A stretch of 64,000 nt of DNA from Acidobacteria bacterium RIFCSPLOWO2_12_FULL_68_19. GTDB lineage: Bacteria > Acidobacteriota > Vicinamibacteria > Vicinamibacterales > UBA2999. This document shows positions 48,527 to 56,931 of the stretch, in pieces. Each line of letters opens with the position of its first letter. The stretch's first letter is position 1. The stretch is taken from the NCBI GenBank assembly GCA_001767525.1, contig MELF01000035.1, positions 1 to 64,000 of the forward strand. Direction: 5' to 3'. The notes under the pieces were generated by a model that was not told the origin of the DNA, ran no database searches, and saw only the letters and a program-made list of their open reading frames with translations. The position numbers and the translations under genes are program-made.

Positions 48527-51500
48527 GCCCGCTCTCCTGAGTAGTGGCGGCTCATGAGGTCGTCCGGGTCGAGCGAAGGAGACACCACGCCGGCGCGGCG
48601 CTGCACGAGCGCGAACAGCGCGGGCAGGACCAGCAGCGTGGTAATTGTCGATGCCGCCAGTCCTCCGATCACCGCGCGGCCGAGCGGCGCCAGTTGCTCG
48701 GCGCCCATGGCGACCGGAATCATTCCCGCGATCATCGCGAACGTCGTCATGAGGATGGGCCGCAGGCGGCTCGTGGCGCCGCGGACCGCCGCCGCGTCCG
48801 CCGCCGCGTCCGCCGCCGCGCCCTCCTGCCGGTACTGCTCGGCGAAGGTCGCGAGCAGGATCGCGTTGGCGACCGCCACGCCGATCGCCATGATCGCCCC
48901 CATGAAGGACTGCACGTTCAGCGTGCTTCCCGTCAGGAGCAGGCCGAGCGCGACGCCGGCCATCACCGCCGGGATCGTGCCGATGACAATGAGTGCGATC
49001 TTGAGAGACTGGAAGTAGGCTGCCAGCAGCAGGAAGATCGCCACAATCGCCAGCGCCAGTCCGACTCGGAGGCCGTCGAGCGTCTGCTGCATCGGCGCCA
49101 CCTGGCCGCGCACGCTGACGGTGACGCCGGCGGGCGGATCGCCGGCCCGGGACACCGCGGCCAGCACCTCGTTCGACGCGGTGCCGAGATCCGCGCGGTG
49201 CACGTTGGCGGTCAGCGTGATCATGCGCTGCTGGTTGTAGCGGGTGTATTCGCCGACGGCCGTGCCCTGCGACACCGTCGCCACGTCGCCGAGCAAGGGC
49301 CGCGGGGCGCCGTTCTGCATGACGGGCACGTTGATGACGTCTTCGACCGATGACATCACGTGCTGCGGGACTTCCACCTGCACCTGATAGGCGATGCCCG
49401 TACTGGGATCGGCCCAGTAGTTGGGGGTCACGAACCGGCTCGACGAGGTGGCGGCCACGAGCGAGCGGCCAACGTCCTCGACGGTGACGCCCAACTGGCC
49501 CGCTCGTTCCCGGTCGATCTGGACCTGGAGCACCGGATAATCGAGCGCCTGCCCGAACTGGAGATCCCGCAGGGCCGGAATCTTCGCCATCTCGACCCTG
49601 AGCGTATCCGCGTAGGCGCGGCTGGCGGTGAGATCCGCACCGGTCACCGCCACCTCGATCGGGGTAGGCGACCCGAAGCTCATGACCTGGTTGACCAGAT
49701 CGGCCGCCTCGAACGACACGACCGCGCCCGGGGCGATCTCGTCGATCCGGGTCCGCAGCCGCTCCTGGAGGGCTTCGATGGAGACGTTCCGATCGGGTCT
49801 CAACGACATCAGGAGCACGGCTTCGTGTGGACCGCTGGTCCAAAGATGAATGAGGTTTACCGGATAGCTCGACGGCTGCGAGCCGACGAAGCCGAGGCTG
49901 GCCTGCACGTTCTCGGGGCCCACCTCCCCGGCGATCGCGTCGAGCACGTCGAGGGCCATTCCTTCCGTTCGCTCGACGCGCGTGCCGGTGGGCGCCCGGA
50001 GGCGGAGCTGGATCTGCGCCGAGTCGGCGCTCGGGAAGATTTCCGTCCCCAGCGCGCCACCGACGAAGTACACCACGGCCGCTGACACAACGAGGTACAC
50101 CGCCAGGACCGCCCAGCGCAGGCGCACGCCGGCGCTCACGACCCGGCCATACAGGTCTCGAAACCGCTCGAACAGGCCGCCAGCCGTGGATCCATGATGC
50201 TCGCCGCCGATCCACGTGTAGAGAATGGGCACGAACGTGAGCGCCAGGAAGTACGAGGCGGCCATGGCAAAGCCGACCGACAGCGCCAGCGGGACGAAGA
50301 GCGCCCGCCCGACCCCCACCATGAAGAACGACGGCGCAAACACCGCCAGCACGCAGAGCATCGCGAGCATCATCGGGACGGCCACTTCCCCGACCGCATC
50401 GAAGACGGCCCGCGCCCGCGGCTTGCCGCACGCCAGGTGGGTGTGGATGTTCTCGATGGCCACCGTCGATTCATCGACCAGAATCCCGATGGCCAGCGTC
50501 AGCCCCCCGAGCGTCATGATGTTGATCGTCTGCCCCGCGCCCCAGAGCGCGACGACCGCCGCCAGCAGCGCGAGTGGAATCGTGAGCACCACGATGACGG
50601 CGCTCCTGACGTGCCCCAGGAACAGCAGCACCATCAGACCCGTGAGCAACGCCCCCAGCGCGCCCTCGGTGACGAGCGAGCGAATGGCGCCGGTCACGTA
50701 CCCGGACTGATCGAACGCGAGGTTCACGTCGATGTCGTCGGGAATCGCCGCACGCATGCGCGGCAGGTCCGCGGTCACGGCCTGGACGACGGCCAGCGTG
50801 GATGCGTCGGCCCGCTTCGTCACGGGAATGTAGACGCTGCGCTTGCCGTTGATGAGCGCGTAGCTGGTCAGGATGTCGGAGGCGTCTTCGACGTACCCGA
50901 CGTCGCGCAGGAACACGGTCGGGCCGGCGCCGACGCGGACCGGGATCTCCATTAGCTCCTGCACGTTCGGGACGACCGAGTTGACCGGCACCATCCGCGT
51001 GAAGTCGCCGATGCGCACGTTGCCGGAGGGCGTCACGAGGTTGCCCCGCGTCAGCGATTGGACGACTTCGTCGCCCGACATGCGATAGGCGCGCAGCCGA
51101 TCCGGATCGACACGCACCACGATGGTGCGTTGATTGCCCCCGAACGGCGGCGGGGCCGACACGCCGGGCAGCGTGCCGAACATCGGGCGGATGCGGTTGA
51201 GGGCGAGATCCTGAATCTCCCCCAGCGCCCGCGTCTCGCTCGAAAAGACGAGATAGCCCACCGGGACGCTCCCCCCGTCGAAGCGCATGACGAACGGCGG
51301 CACGGTGCCCGGCGGCATGAAGGCCCGGGCCCGATTGACGTAGCCGACCGTCTCGGCCATCGCCTGGCTCATGTCGACGTCTTCGTGGAAGAAGAGCTTG
51401 AGGAGCGTCGCCCCCTGAATCGATTTCGACTCGACATGCTCGATGCCGGTGACGTACAGGAAGTGGTACTCGTAGTAGAAGGCGATGTAGCCTTCCATCT

Positions 51501-51672
51501 GCGCCGGATCCATTCCACCGTACGGCTGGGCGACGTAGATCACCGGCGTCCCGAGATCCGGGAAGATGTCGATCTTCATCCGCTGCACGGCCAGCAACGA
51601 CATCAGGGCGACGCCGATGATGGCGATGAGGATCGTGACGGGTCGTCGCAGTGCCGCGCGGATCAACCACAT
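48523..51672 (-). CDS. RND-family efflux pump permease (HAE/CusA-like)
   Basis: This 1049-aa inner-membrane transporter has 12 membrane helices with two large periplasmic loops. The N-terminus [34 protein letters not shown] is typical. TM4 carries [21 protein letters not shown], where the usual DD/DG pair is DE. A run [11 protein letters not shown] near residues 950-962 is a short imperfect repeat in a cytoplasmic loop (48787-48822). Substrate unknown; proton-driven export with the adjacent adaptor and TolC is expected. 55 bp separate it from tolC, a gap filled by a word element. Confidence 0.95.
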   Translation of the reverse strand: MWLIRAALRRPVTILIAIIGVALMSLLAVQRMKIDIFPDLGTPVIYVAQPYGGMDPAQMEGYIAFYYEYHFLYVTGIEHVESKSIQGATLLKLFFHEDVDMSQAMAETVGYVNRARAFMPPGTVPPFVMRFDGGSVPVGYLVFSSETRALGEIQDLALNRIRPMFGTLPGVSAPPPFGGNQRTIVVRVDPDRLRAYRMSGDEVVQSLTRGNLVTPSGNVRIGDFTRMVPVNSVVPNVQELMEIPVRVGAGPTVFLRDVGYVEDASDILTSYALINGKRSVYIPVTKRADASTLAVVQAVTADLPRMRAAIPDDIDVNLAFDQSGYVTGAIRSLVTEGALGALLTGLMVLLFLGHVRSAVIVVLTIPLALLAAVVALWGAGQTINIMTLGGLTLAIGILVDESTVAIENIHTHLACGKPRARAVFDAVGEVAVPMMLAMLCVLAVFAPSFFMVGVGRALFVPLALSVGFAMAASYFLALTFVPILYTWIGGEHHGSTAGGLFERFRDLYGRVVSAGVRLRWAVLAVYLVVSAAVVYFVGGALGTEIFPSADSAQIQLRLRAPTGTRVERTEGMALDVLDAIAGEVGPENVQASLGFVGSQPSSYPVNLIHLWTSGPHEAVLLMSLRPDRNVSIEALQERLRTRIDEIAPGAVVSFEAADLVNQVMSFGSPTPIEVAVTGADLTASRAYADTLRVEMAKIPALRDLQFGQALDYPVLQVQIDRERAGQLGVTVEDVGRSLVAATSSSRFVTPNYWADPSTGIAYQVQVEVPQHVMSSVEDVINVPVMQNGAPRPLLGDVATVSQGTAVGEYTRYNQQRMITLTANVHRADLGTASNEVLAAVSRAGDPPAGVTVSVRGQVAPMQQTLDGLRVGLALAIVAIFLLLAAYFQSLKIALIVIGTIPAVMAGVALGLLLTGSTLNVQSFMGAIMAIGVAVANAILLATFAEQYRQEGAAADAAADAAAVRGATSRLRPILMTTFAMIAGMIPVAMGAEQLAPLGRAVIGGLAASTITTLLVLPALFALVQRRAGVVSPSLDPDDLMSRHYSGERA
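48787..48822. repeat. 12-bp tandem GCCGCCGCGTCC within RND gene
   Basis: About three copies in frame encode alternating Ala/Asp ([10 protein letters not shown]) in a loop before a membrane helix. Probably replication slippage. Confidence 0.5.
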
Positions 51673-51683
51673 GGGATGATCCC

Positions 51684-51720
51684 TCCGGCTTCTGGCTTTG
51701 GGCTTCGGGCTTCAGGCGGC
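51684..51720. repeat. GGCTTCGGGCTTCAGGC word element between tolC and RND genes
   Basis: GGCTTCTGG, GGCTTTGGG, CTTCGGG and CTTCAGGC words lie in tandem in the 55-bp intra-operon gap. The 11-mer 51707-51717 is identical to 10005-10015. Confidence 0.5.
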
Positions 51721-51727
51721 ATTGGTC

Positions 51728-53170
51728 CTATTTCAACAACTCGGAAATATCGCCGCGGGCGGCGGCGACGGCGGCGAGCGCACGCCACACCCCGAGCCGT
51801 GCCACGGCATCCCCGACTTCCGACTGCAACAGCAGCCGCTGGGCATCCGCCACTTCGATGATCGTCGTCAGGCCCGCCTCGTATCTGGCGCGCGACTGCT
51901 GTTCCAGCACCCGCGCCGCCGTCAACTGAATCGGCGTGTTCTGGGCAACGCGGCGCGCCCCGTCCATCTCGGCGCGGGCCTGCTCCGACTGGGACGACAA
52001 TTCCTGGACGAGGCGGTCGTAGCTGGCGAGCTCGGCGCGCTCGTTCTGCGCCTCCATGCGCGTCCGCTCGCGCACCGCAAACCAGTCGAAGAGAGGAACC
52101 GTCGCCGTCAGGCCGGCGGCCCAGTTCGGCGTGTCGAAATCAAGCCCGCGTCCACCTCCGAGTGTGGCTCCGTTGGCCAGGGCACCGCTGCCGCGCACCG
52201 AGTAGGCCGTCTGGAAATGGATGCGTGGCACAGACGACCGGCCGAGCACGCTCTGCAGGGCACGGCTCGACGCGACCGCCGCCATCTGCGTCTCGGCCAG
52301 CGGATGCGCCGCCACGACGGGCGGGGCGATGGGCGGCGACGGCGCCGTTTCCAGCAGAGGCGCTGCCGCGATCTGGACTCCGGATGGAGCGACGCCGAGC
52401 CACTGCGCCAGATTCGCCCGGGCGATCTGCTCGGCCTGTTCGGCCTGGATCAGCTGGATCCGGGCCAACGCCAGCTCCGCCTGGGCTCGAGAATCGTCGG
52501 CGCCGGGACGCAGCTCGTTCCTGACGAGCACGGTCACAGCGCCGGCGAACACCTGCTGCCGTTCCACGTTCGCGCCCGCGGCGCGGACCGTCTCCTGAGC
52601 GACCGCGAGCCGGAGGAAGGCGTCCGCCGTCCTGACCCCCACCTCCAGCCGCGTCGCGGCGGCGCCCGCGCGGGCGCGTGTGACCTCCGAGTGCGCGAGT
52701 CCGACCGTGGCGCCGCGCAACCCGAAATCGAAGGCTTCCCATGAGAGCAGCAGGCCGGTGGCACTGCCCCAGATACTGGACGACGACACCGAGTCGGACA
52801 CCGGGCCCGAGATCGAAGGAACGGGCGTTCCCGGGAGCAGCAACCCGACGACGTTGTTCCGGGTCGCCCGGTTGATCTGGATTCCATAGTCGAGGCGCGG
52901 CAGATACGTCGTGCGCGCCAGGTCCACACCCGCCTGCTGCGCCGAGACCCGGGCCAGCGACGCCTGAATCGCCGGATAGCGCTCGATGGCGTACTGAACC
53001 GCCTGCTGCAGGGTCAGCGGGGACGGCGGCGCCTGCGCGTGGACGCGCGAGAGCGCCCCGGCAAGGACCAGCGCGAGGCAGAGCGCGAAGGAGCGGGCGA
53101 CGGGCGCCAGAGCGAGCCGTGGCGAGAATCGAATATCGCCACCGCGTGACGATATCGAACTTCGATACAC
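51728..53170 (-). CDS. TolC-family outer-membrane efflux protein
   Basis: This 480-aa protein has a signal peptide ending near residue 45 (RVHAQA), two internally repeated helical segments (SPLTLQQAVQYAIERYPAIQAS; RTADAFLRLAVAQETVRAAG; then the second half from about 260) and coiled-coil Ala/Gln-rich hairpins typical of TolC. It is the outer-membrane channel for the RND pump. GTG 53170 is the only usual start in frame before the signal. It lies 6 nt after the TAGAGT -10 hexamer, so the mRNA would be leaderless. The PadR operator covers the first codons. Confidence 0.9.
   Translation of the reverse strand: MYRSSISSRGGDIRFSPRLALAPVARSFALCLALVLAGALSRVHAQAPPSPLTLQQAVQYAIERYPAIQASLARVSAQQAGVDLARTTYLPRLDYGIQINRATRNNVVGLLLPGTPVPSISGPVSDSVSSSSIWGSATGLLLSWEAFDFGLRGATVGLAHSEVTRARAGAAATRLEVGVRTADAFLRLAVAQETVRAAGANVERQQVFAGAVTVLVRNELRPGADDSRAQAELALARIQLIQAEQAEQIARANLAQWLGVAPSGVQIAAAPLLETAPSPPIAPPVVAAHPLAETQMAAVASSRALQSVLGRSSVPRIHFQTAYSVRGSGALANGATLGGGRGLDFDTPNWAAGLTATVPLFDWFAVRERTRMEAQNERAELASYDRLVQELSSQSEQARAEMDGARRVAQNTPIQLTAARVLEQQSRARYEAGLTTIIEVADAQRLLLQSEVGDAVARLGVWRALAAVAAARGDISELLK
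53153..53167. promoter_or_regulatory. Perfect palindrome TATCGAACTTCGATA, probable PadR operator
   Basis: Seven-bp arms around a single C lie 9 bp inside the -10 box, over the first tolC codons. An imperfect related site (CGATATTCGATT on the minus strand) lies at about 53126-53141. The adjacent padR gene is the obvious candidate ligand. Confidence 0.7.
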
Positions 53171-53176
53171 TCGCGC

Positions 53177-53205
53177 ACTCTACTGCGGCGCCAGCAAACG
53201 GTCAA
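53177..53205 (-). promoter_or_regulatory. tolC-RND-MFP promoter TTGACC-17-TAGAGT
   Basis: -35 TTGACC (53200-53205) and -10 TAGAGT (53177-53182) are separated by 17 bp, the best sigma-70 match in the window. GTG of tolC follows 6 nt later. Confidence 0.75.
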
Positions 53206-53233
53206 GAGCTTTGGCGGAACGAAGAAGCGGGGG

Positions 53234-53545
53234 CTACTCGACCTCGAACAATTCGCCGAAGAGTTCCCGGACCTTGGCCTTGGCGGCGATCAGGGCGCGC
53301 CGGCCGGCCGGGGTCAGCCGGTAGAGGCGGCGCGTGTGGCGGCCGTTCCGTTGCTCGGTGGCCCGGAGATACCCCTTGGCCTCGAGTCCGTGGAGGATGG
53401 GGTAGAGGGTGCCTGCGCTCGGGCGATAGCCGTGCCGCGACAGTTCTTCGATCATGCCGAGGCCAAAAATCGTCCCTTTCTCGGCATGGTGGAGGATATG
53501 CAGGCGAATGAGGCCGGAATAGAGATCCCGATCGTCCCTCGGCAT
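53234..53545 (-). CDS. PadR-family transcriptional regulator
   Basis: This is a 103-aa winged-helix regulator. Signatures: LYSGLIRLHILHHAEKGTIFGLGMIEELSRHGYRPSAGTLYPILHGLEAKGYLR, then RLYRLTPAGRRAL. It lacks a long C-terminal dimerisation helix beyond KVRELFGELFEVE, as in subfamily 2. It probably represses the efflux operon that starts 60 bp downstream, with ligand release by a pump substrate (inference). ATG 53543-53545 begins the conserved text MPRDDRDLYSG. Its upstream gap contains the OmpR-type direct repeat. Confidence 0.93.
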   Translation of the reverse strand: MPRDDRDLYSGLIRLHILHHAEKGTIFGLGMIEELSRHGYRPSAGTLYPILHGLEAKGYLRATEQRNGRHTRRLYRLTPAGRRALIAAKAKVRELFGELFEVE

Positions 53546-53621
53546 GGGCAATGGCTCGGCGGCCCGGACAGCAATTGCCAACGGCACGTTCGGAAGCCTA
53601 CTCCCGCCGGGCCTGCGGAGT

Positions 53622-53640
53622 TGTAAGGATCCTGTAAAAA
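53622..53640. promoter_or_regulatory. Direct repeat TGTAAGGA-N3-TGTAAAAA upstream of padR
   Basis: Two TGTAA boxes are 11 bp apart, the geometry of OmpR/PhoB-family dimers. It lies between the TonB-receptor stop and padR. The same arrangement is at 56957-56975. Confidence 0.6.
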
Positions 53641-53649
53641 CTTCCCTGA

Positions 53650-56600
53650 TCAGAACGTCAGCCGCAGGCCGAACTGCATCTCCCGGGGATTCCTGGCGCT
53701 GAAGATGCGCCCGAAGTTCGGCGTGCCGAAGATGCGGTTCGGCAGATCGAAGTTCGCACGGTTGAAGAGGTTGAACACCTCCCAGCGGAACTCGAGCTCC
53801 GACGCTCCACGGACCGCCCAGGTCTTCGCCAGCGCGATGTCCATGGTGGCATGGCCCGGCCCGATCACGCTGTTCCGGCGGGCGCTGCCGAATCCGAACG
53901 GCGCCGGCAGCGCGAACGCACCGGTGTCGAACCAGCGGTCGGGAGTCCGTTGACCTCGTGGCAGGTTCGGGCTGCGGAGCTGGTCGGGCCGCTGCGCCGG
54001 GCCGGCGCCGATATTCGCGTGATCGACGCCGAGGTTTACGGTGAACGGTGCGCCCGATTGCGCAATGAAGACGCCGTTGACACGCCATCGCCCGAGCACG
54101 CTCTCGACCAGCCCTCCCGCACCGGCGAAGAACGGGAGCTGATACACGCCGCTGGCAACGAACTGATGGCGATGGTTGAAGCTCGATGTCGCCCACTCGC
54201 CGGTTTCATCGAAGATGTTGCGGACGTCCTGGGGCACGTTGGCTTCCGACTCCGTCGGGCCCGGGCTGGACGCGTCGTCGGTGGAATCGGAGAGCGTATA
54301 GCTGGCCGTGTACGCGAAATCCTGGCGGAACCGGCGCTCCGCCTTCAACGTGAGCGCGTGATAGATCGACTTGCCATCGAACCTGATGGCGTTGATGCGG
54401 CTCAACGCGGGGATCGGCCGGCGGAGCTGGATCGGGCCCGGGCCCGGTTCCGGGATATTGCGAAGCGTCGCGTTGTCGGCGCCGACCGTCCACGTGCCCA
54501 TGTAGGACGTCTCGATCATCGTGCCCGGCAGGATCTCGTACTGCAGGCCGCCGCTCCACGTCTGGCTGTACTCGACGTTGTATTCGTAATCCATAATGCC
54601 GGCGCCCACGGTCCCCATGGCGGGACTGGTGAGGATGTCGCGCGTGGTGTCCGTCGGCACCCGCGCATCGACGGGCACGTCCACCTGTCTGGTGAAGAAG
54701 AACGGCAGGTTGCGGGCGAAGGCGGTCTGGACGCTGTAGGCCCACTGATTCAGGAAGATCCCGTAGCCGCCGCGGATCACGGCGCGCGAATCGTCCAGCG
54801 TCAGCGCGAATCCGGCCCGCGGCGCCAGCCGCACGGCGCTTGGGTCGAGCAACCCGCGCCCCCACCCGATTTCTTCCGCCGTGACATACGGAATCGGCAG
54901 CAGCGGCAGCAGCGGCTGTGCGCCCGGATGGACGGCGTGACCGGCGATGACGAATCGTCCGCCCGGCGCAGACACGTCGACCGACGACAGCCGATCGTCC
55001 ACATCGTACATGTGCTGATTGAACTCGTAGCGGACCCCGACGTTCACGGTCAGGTTGCTCCGCGGCTGCCAATCGTCTTGCGCATAGAGGTGGAGCCAGT
55101 TCGTGCGCCCGTTCTCGTCGCCGCGACCGATGCCCGCTGTCGCCGAGGTCGGATACCCGAGCAGGAAGTCCGCGAATGCGTTGCCGGTGAACTGACCCGT
55201 GTAGGTGAACGCGCCGCGGGCGTACTCGGGCTGCTCGGGACGCAGTCGGAGGTGGAAGTAGTAGGCGCCGAACTTGAGGCGGTGCGCGCCTCGATCCAGC
55301 GTTACGTTGTCGTACAACTCGAAATGCCGGTTGTCACGATAGACGAACGACGTCGGGTCTCCGATGGTGCTGTACTGGCCTCCGAACGAGACCTGCGGGA
55401 AGCCCGCGTCCCGAGGGTCGCGCGTGATCCCAAGCAGTCCGGTCGCGCCGGCGAAATCGACGCCCCGGTTCACGCTGGTCTGCCCACCCGCGACCGACAT
55501 CCAGCCGAACCGCAGCTCGTTCAGCAGCGCCGTGCCGAACACGTGCGTATGGCTGAGCATCATGTTGCGCGTCCGGGTGGTCAGCGATCGGCCGAAGCCT
55601 GGCACCAGCGCCTCCTGCAGGGCGCCGGCCCCGAACGGCTGGACCTCCTCGGCGTCGAACGTGCTGACCCGGCCGAAGATCTGGCCGGCGTTTCCGATCC
55701 TGTGATCGATGCGGAGGCTGATCTGATCGACCCCGCGGTCCTGCTCCTCCACGGACGTCAGGTTCTGCACGGCTCCCGCCGACGTCGGCATCGGCACGCG
55801 CGCCAGCAGCGCCGCCGCGATCGGATCGATGCGATTGGCAGGAATGCGATTGCCGGGAAACGGCGCGCAGGCGCCCGTCGAGGGGATGGTCAGCGGGTCG
55901 CAGGTGGGCGCGAAGGAGGAGAAATCACCGGCTCGAACCTCTGGCGGCGGCACCGAGAACGTCCGGGTCAGGGAACGCCGCATCCGCTGTCCTTCGTAGC
56001 TGCCGAAGAAGAACGTGCGATTCTGCATCACCGGCCCGCCGAGCGCGCCGCCGAACTGATTCTGGCGCAGCGCCCGGATCGGCTCACCGGGCGGATGGAA
56101 GTAGTTCGGCGAGTCGAACGCCTCGTTCCGGTGGAATTCGAACGCGCTGCCGCGCACGACGTTCGATCCGGCCCTGGTGGCCACATTGATCAGCGCCGAC
56201 GCCTTCCCGCCGAATTCTGCCGGGTACATTGATTTCTGGATCTTGAACTCCTGGATGGAATCGACCGACGGATTGATCACGAGATTGTTGAAGAGCTCGT
56301 CGGTGACCTTGGTGCCGTCCAGAAGGTAGATGTTGTGGCCTGAGCGCTGCCCGCCGACGTTCGGCAGCGGCCCCGCCTGCTGCAGCGCGTCGCCCCGGGT
56401 GCCGCCTGGCGGGATCACGACAGCGTCGCTCAATTGCGCCAGGGAAAGGAAGTTCCGCCCGTTGAGCGGGATCTGGACGACTTCGCGGTTCTCGATGACG
56501 TCGCTGATCTCGGCGGTGGCCGTCTGGAGCAGCGGCGGCCGGCTTTCCACGACCACCCGCTCGGCAAGACCCTCGACGCCGAGCGTGAATTCGAGCGCCA

Positions 56601-56907
56601 GCGTGCGACCGATCTCCAGGGTCACCTTCTGTATGCGGGGGGCGAACCCCGGCAGCCCCACGGTGATGTCCCACGCGCCGACACGAAGCGCCGGGAGGAA
56701 GAAGCGTCCTTCGCTGTCGGTGACGCGTTCGACGACGGCGCCGCTCTCGGCGTGCGTCGCCGTGACCGCGGCGCCGGGGAGAACACCTCCGGACATGTCC
56801 CTGACCACTCCGCCAATTTCGCCCGTGTTGGTCTGGGCGCCGGCCGGGCCACCAGCGAAGAAGGCAAGAAAGAGAACACCAACCAGATCGCAACGCCGGA
56901 TGCGCAG
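53650..56907 (-). CDS. TonB-dependent receptor (Oar-like) with carboxypeptidase-regulatory-like domain, CTG start
   Basis: This outer-membrane receptor is about 1085 aa. After the signal comes a CarboxypepD_reg-like Ig domain (GEIGGVVRDMSGGVLPGAAVTA to RTLALEFTLGV), a plug domain (EVVQIPLNGRNF; NIYLLDGTKV; AEFGGKASALINVATRAGSN), and a 22-strand barrel ending ARNPREMQFGLRLTF with terminal Phe. GTG 56808 would drop the whole signal peptide and the first beta strand. The frame upstream encodes RIRRCDLVGVLFLAFF...PAGAQ, a clear Sec signal, preceded only by CTG 56905-56907 with AGGGGGG 7 nt before it. It is third in an operon with the response regulator and kinase. Confidence 0.85.
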   Translation of the reverse strand: MRIRRCDLVGVLFLAFFAGGPAGAQTNTGEIGGVVRDMSGGVLPGAAVTATHAESGAVVERVTDSEGRFFLPALRVGAWDITVGLPGFAPRIQKVTLEIGRTLALEFTLGVEGLAERVVVESRPPLLQTATAEISDVIENREVVQIPLNGRNFLSLAQLSDAVVIPPGGTRGDALQQAGPLPNVGGQRSGHNIYLLDGTKVTDELFNNLVINPSVDSIQEFKIQKSMYPAEFGGKASALINVATRAGSNVVRGSAFEFHRNEAFDSPNYFHPPGEPIRALRQNQFGGALGGPVMQNRTFFFGSYEGQRMRRSLTRTFSVPPPEVRAGDFSSFAPTCDPLTIPSTGACAPFPGNRIPANRIDPIAAALLARVPMPTSAGAVQNLTSVEEQDRGVDQISLRIDHRIGNAGQIFGRVSTFDAEEVQPFGAGALQEALVPGFGRSLTTRTRNMMLSHTHVFGTALLNELRFGWMSVAGGQTSVNRGVDFAGATGLLGITRDPRDAGFPQVSFGGQYSTIGDPTSFVYRDNRHFELYDNVTLDRGAHRLKFGAYYFHLRLRPEQPEYARGAFTYTGQFTGNAFADFLLGYPTSATAGIGRGDENGRTNWLHLYAQDDWQPRSNLTVNVGVRYEFNQHMYDVDDRLSSVDVSAPGGRFVIAGHAVHPGAQPLLPLLPIPYVTAEEIGWGRGLLDPSAVRLAPRAGFALTLDDSRAVIRGGYGIFLNQWAYSVQTAFARNLPFFFTRQVDVPVDARVPTDTTRDILTSPAMGTVGAGIMDYEYNVEYSQTWSGGLQYEILPGTMIETSYMGTWTVGADNATLRNIPEPGPGPIQLRRPIPALSRINAIRFDGKSIYHALTLKAERRFRQDFAYTASYTLSDSTDDASSPGPTESEANVPQDVRNIFDETGEWATSSFNHRHQFVASGVYQLPFFAGAGGLVESVLGRWRVNGVFIAQSGAPFTVNLGVDHANIGAGPAQRPDQLRSPNLPRGQRTPDRWFDTGAFALPAPFGFGSARRNSVIGPGHATMDIALAKTWAVRGASELEFRWEVFNLFNRANFDLPNRIFGTPNFGRIFSARNPREMQFGLRLTF

Positions 56908-56914
56908 ACGAAGG

Positions 56915-56921
56915 CCCCCCT
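56915..56921 (-). promoter_or_regulatory. Shine-Dalgarno AGGGGGG placing the CTG start
   Basis: AGGGGGG lies 7 nt before CTG 56907 in the 24-bp gap after the kinase stop. It is the best ribosome-binding site for the receptor gene and decides the start. Confidence 0.55.
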
Positions 56922-56931
56922 GATCCGGAGG

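Noticed and set aside
48787-48822. Functional Asp/Ala motif in the RND pump
   Set aside because: The 12-bp tandem DNA repeat and loop position indicate slippage; no known RND motif matches.
47396-50431. 1011-codon frame covering the MFP gene and the opposite frame of the RND gene
   Set aside because: Only the last 376 codons are protein-like (the adaptor). The first 635 are an out-of-frame reading of the RND gene, not a fusion.
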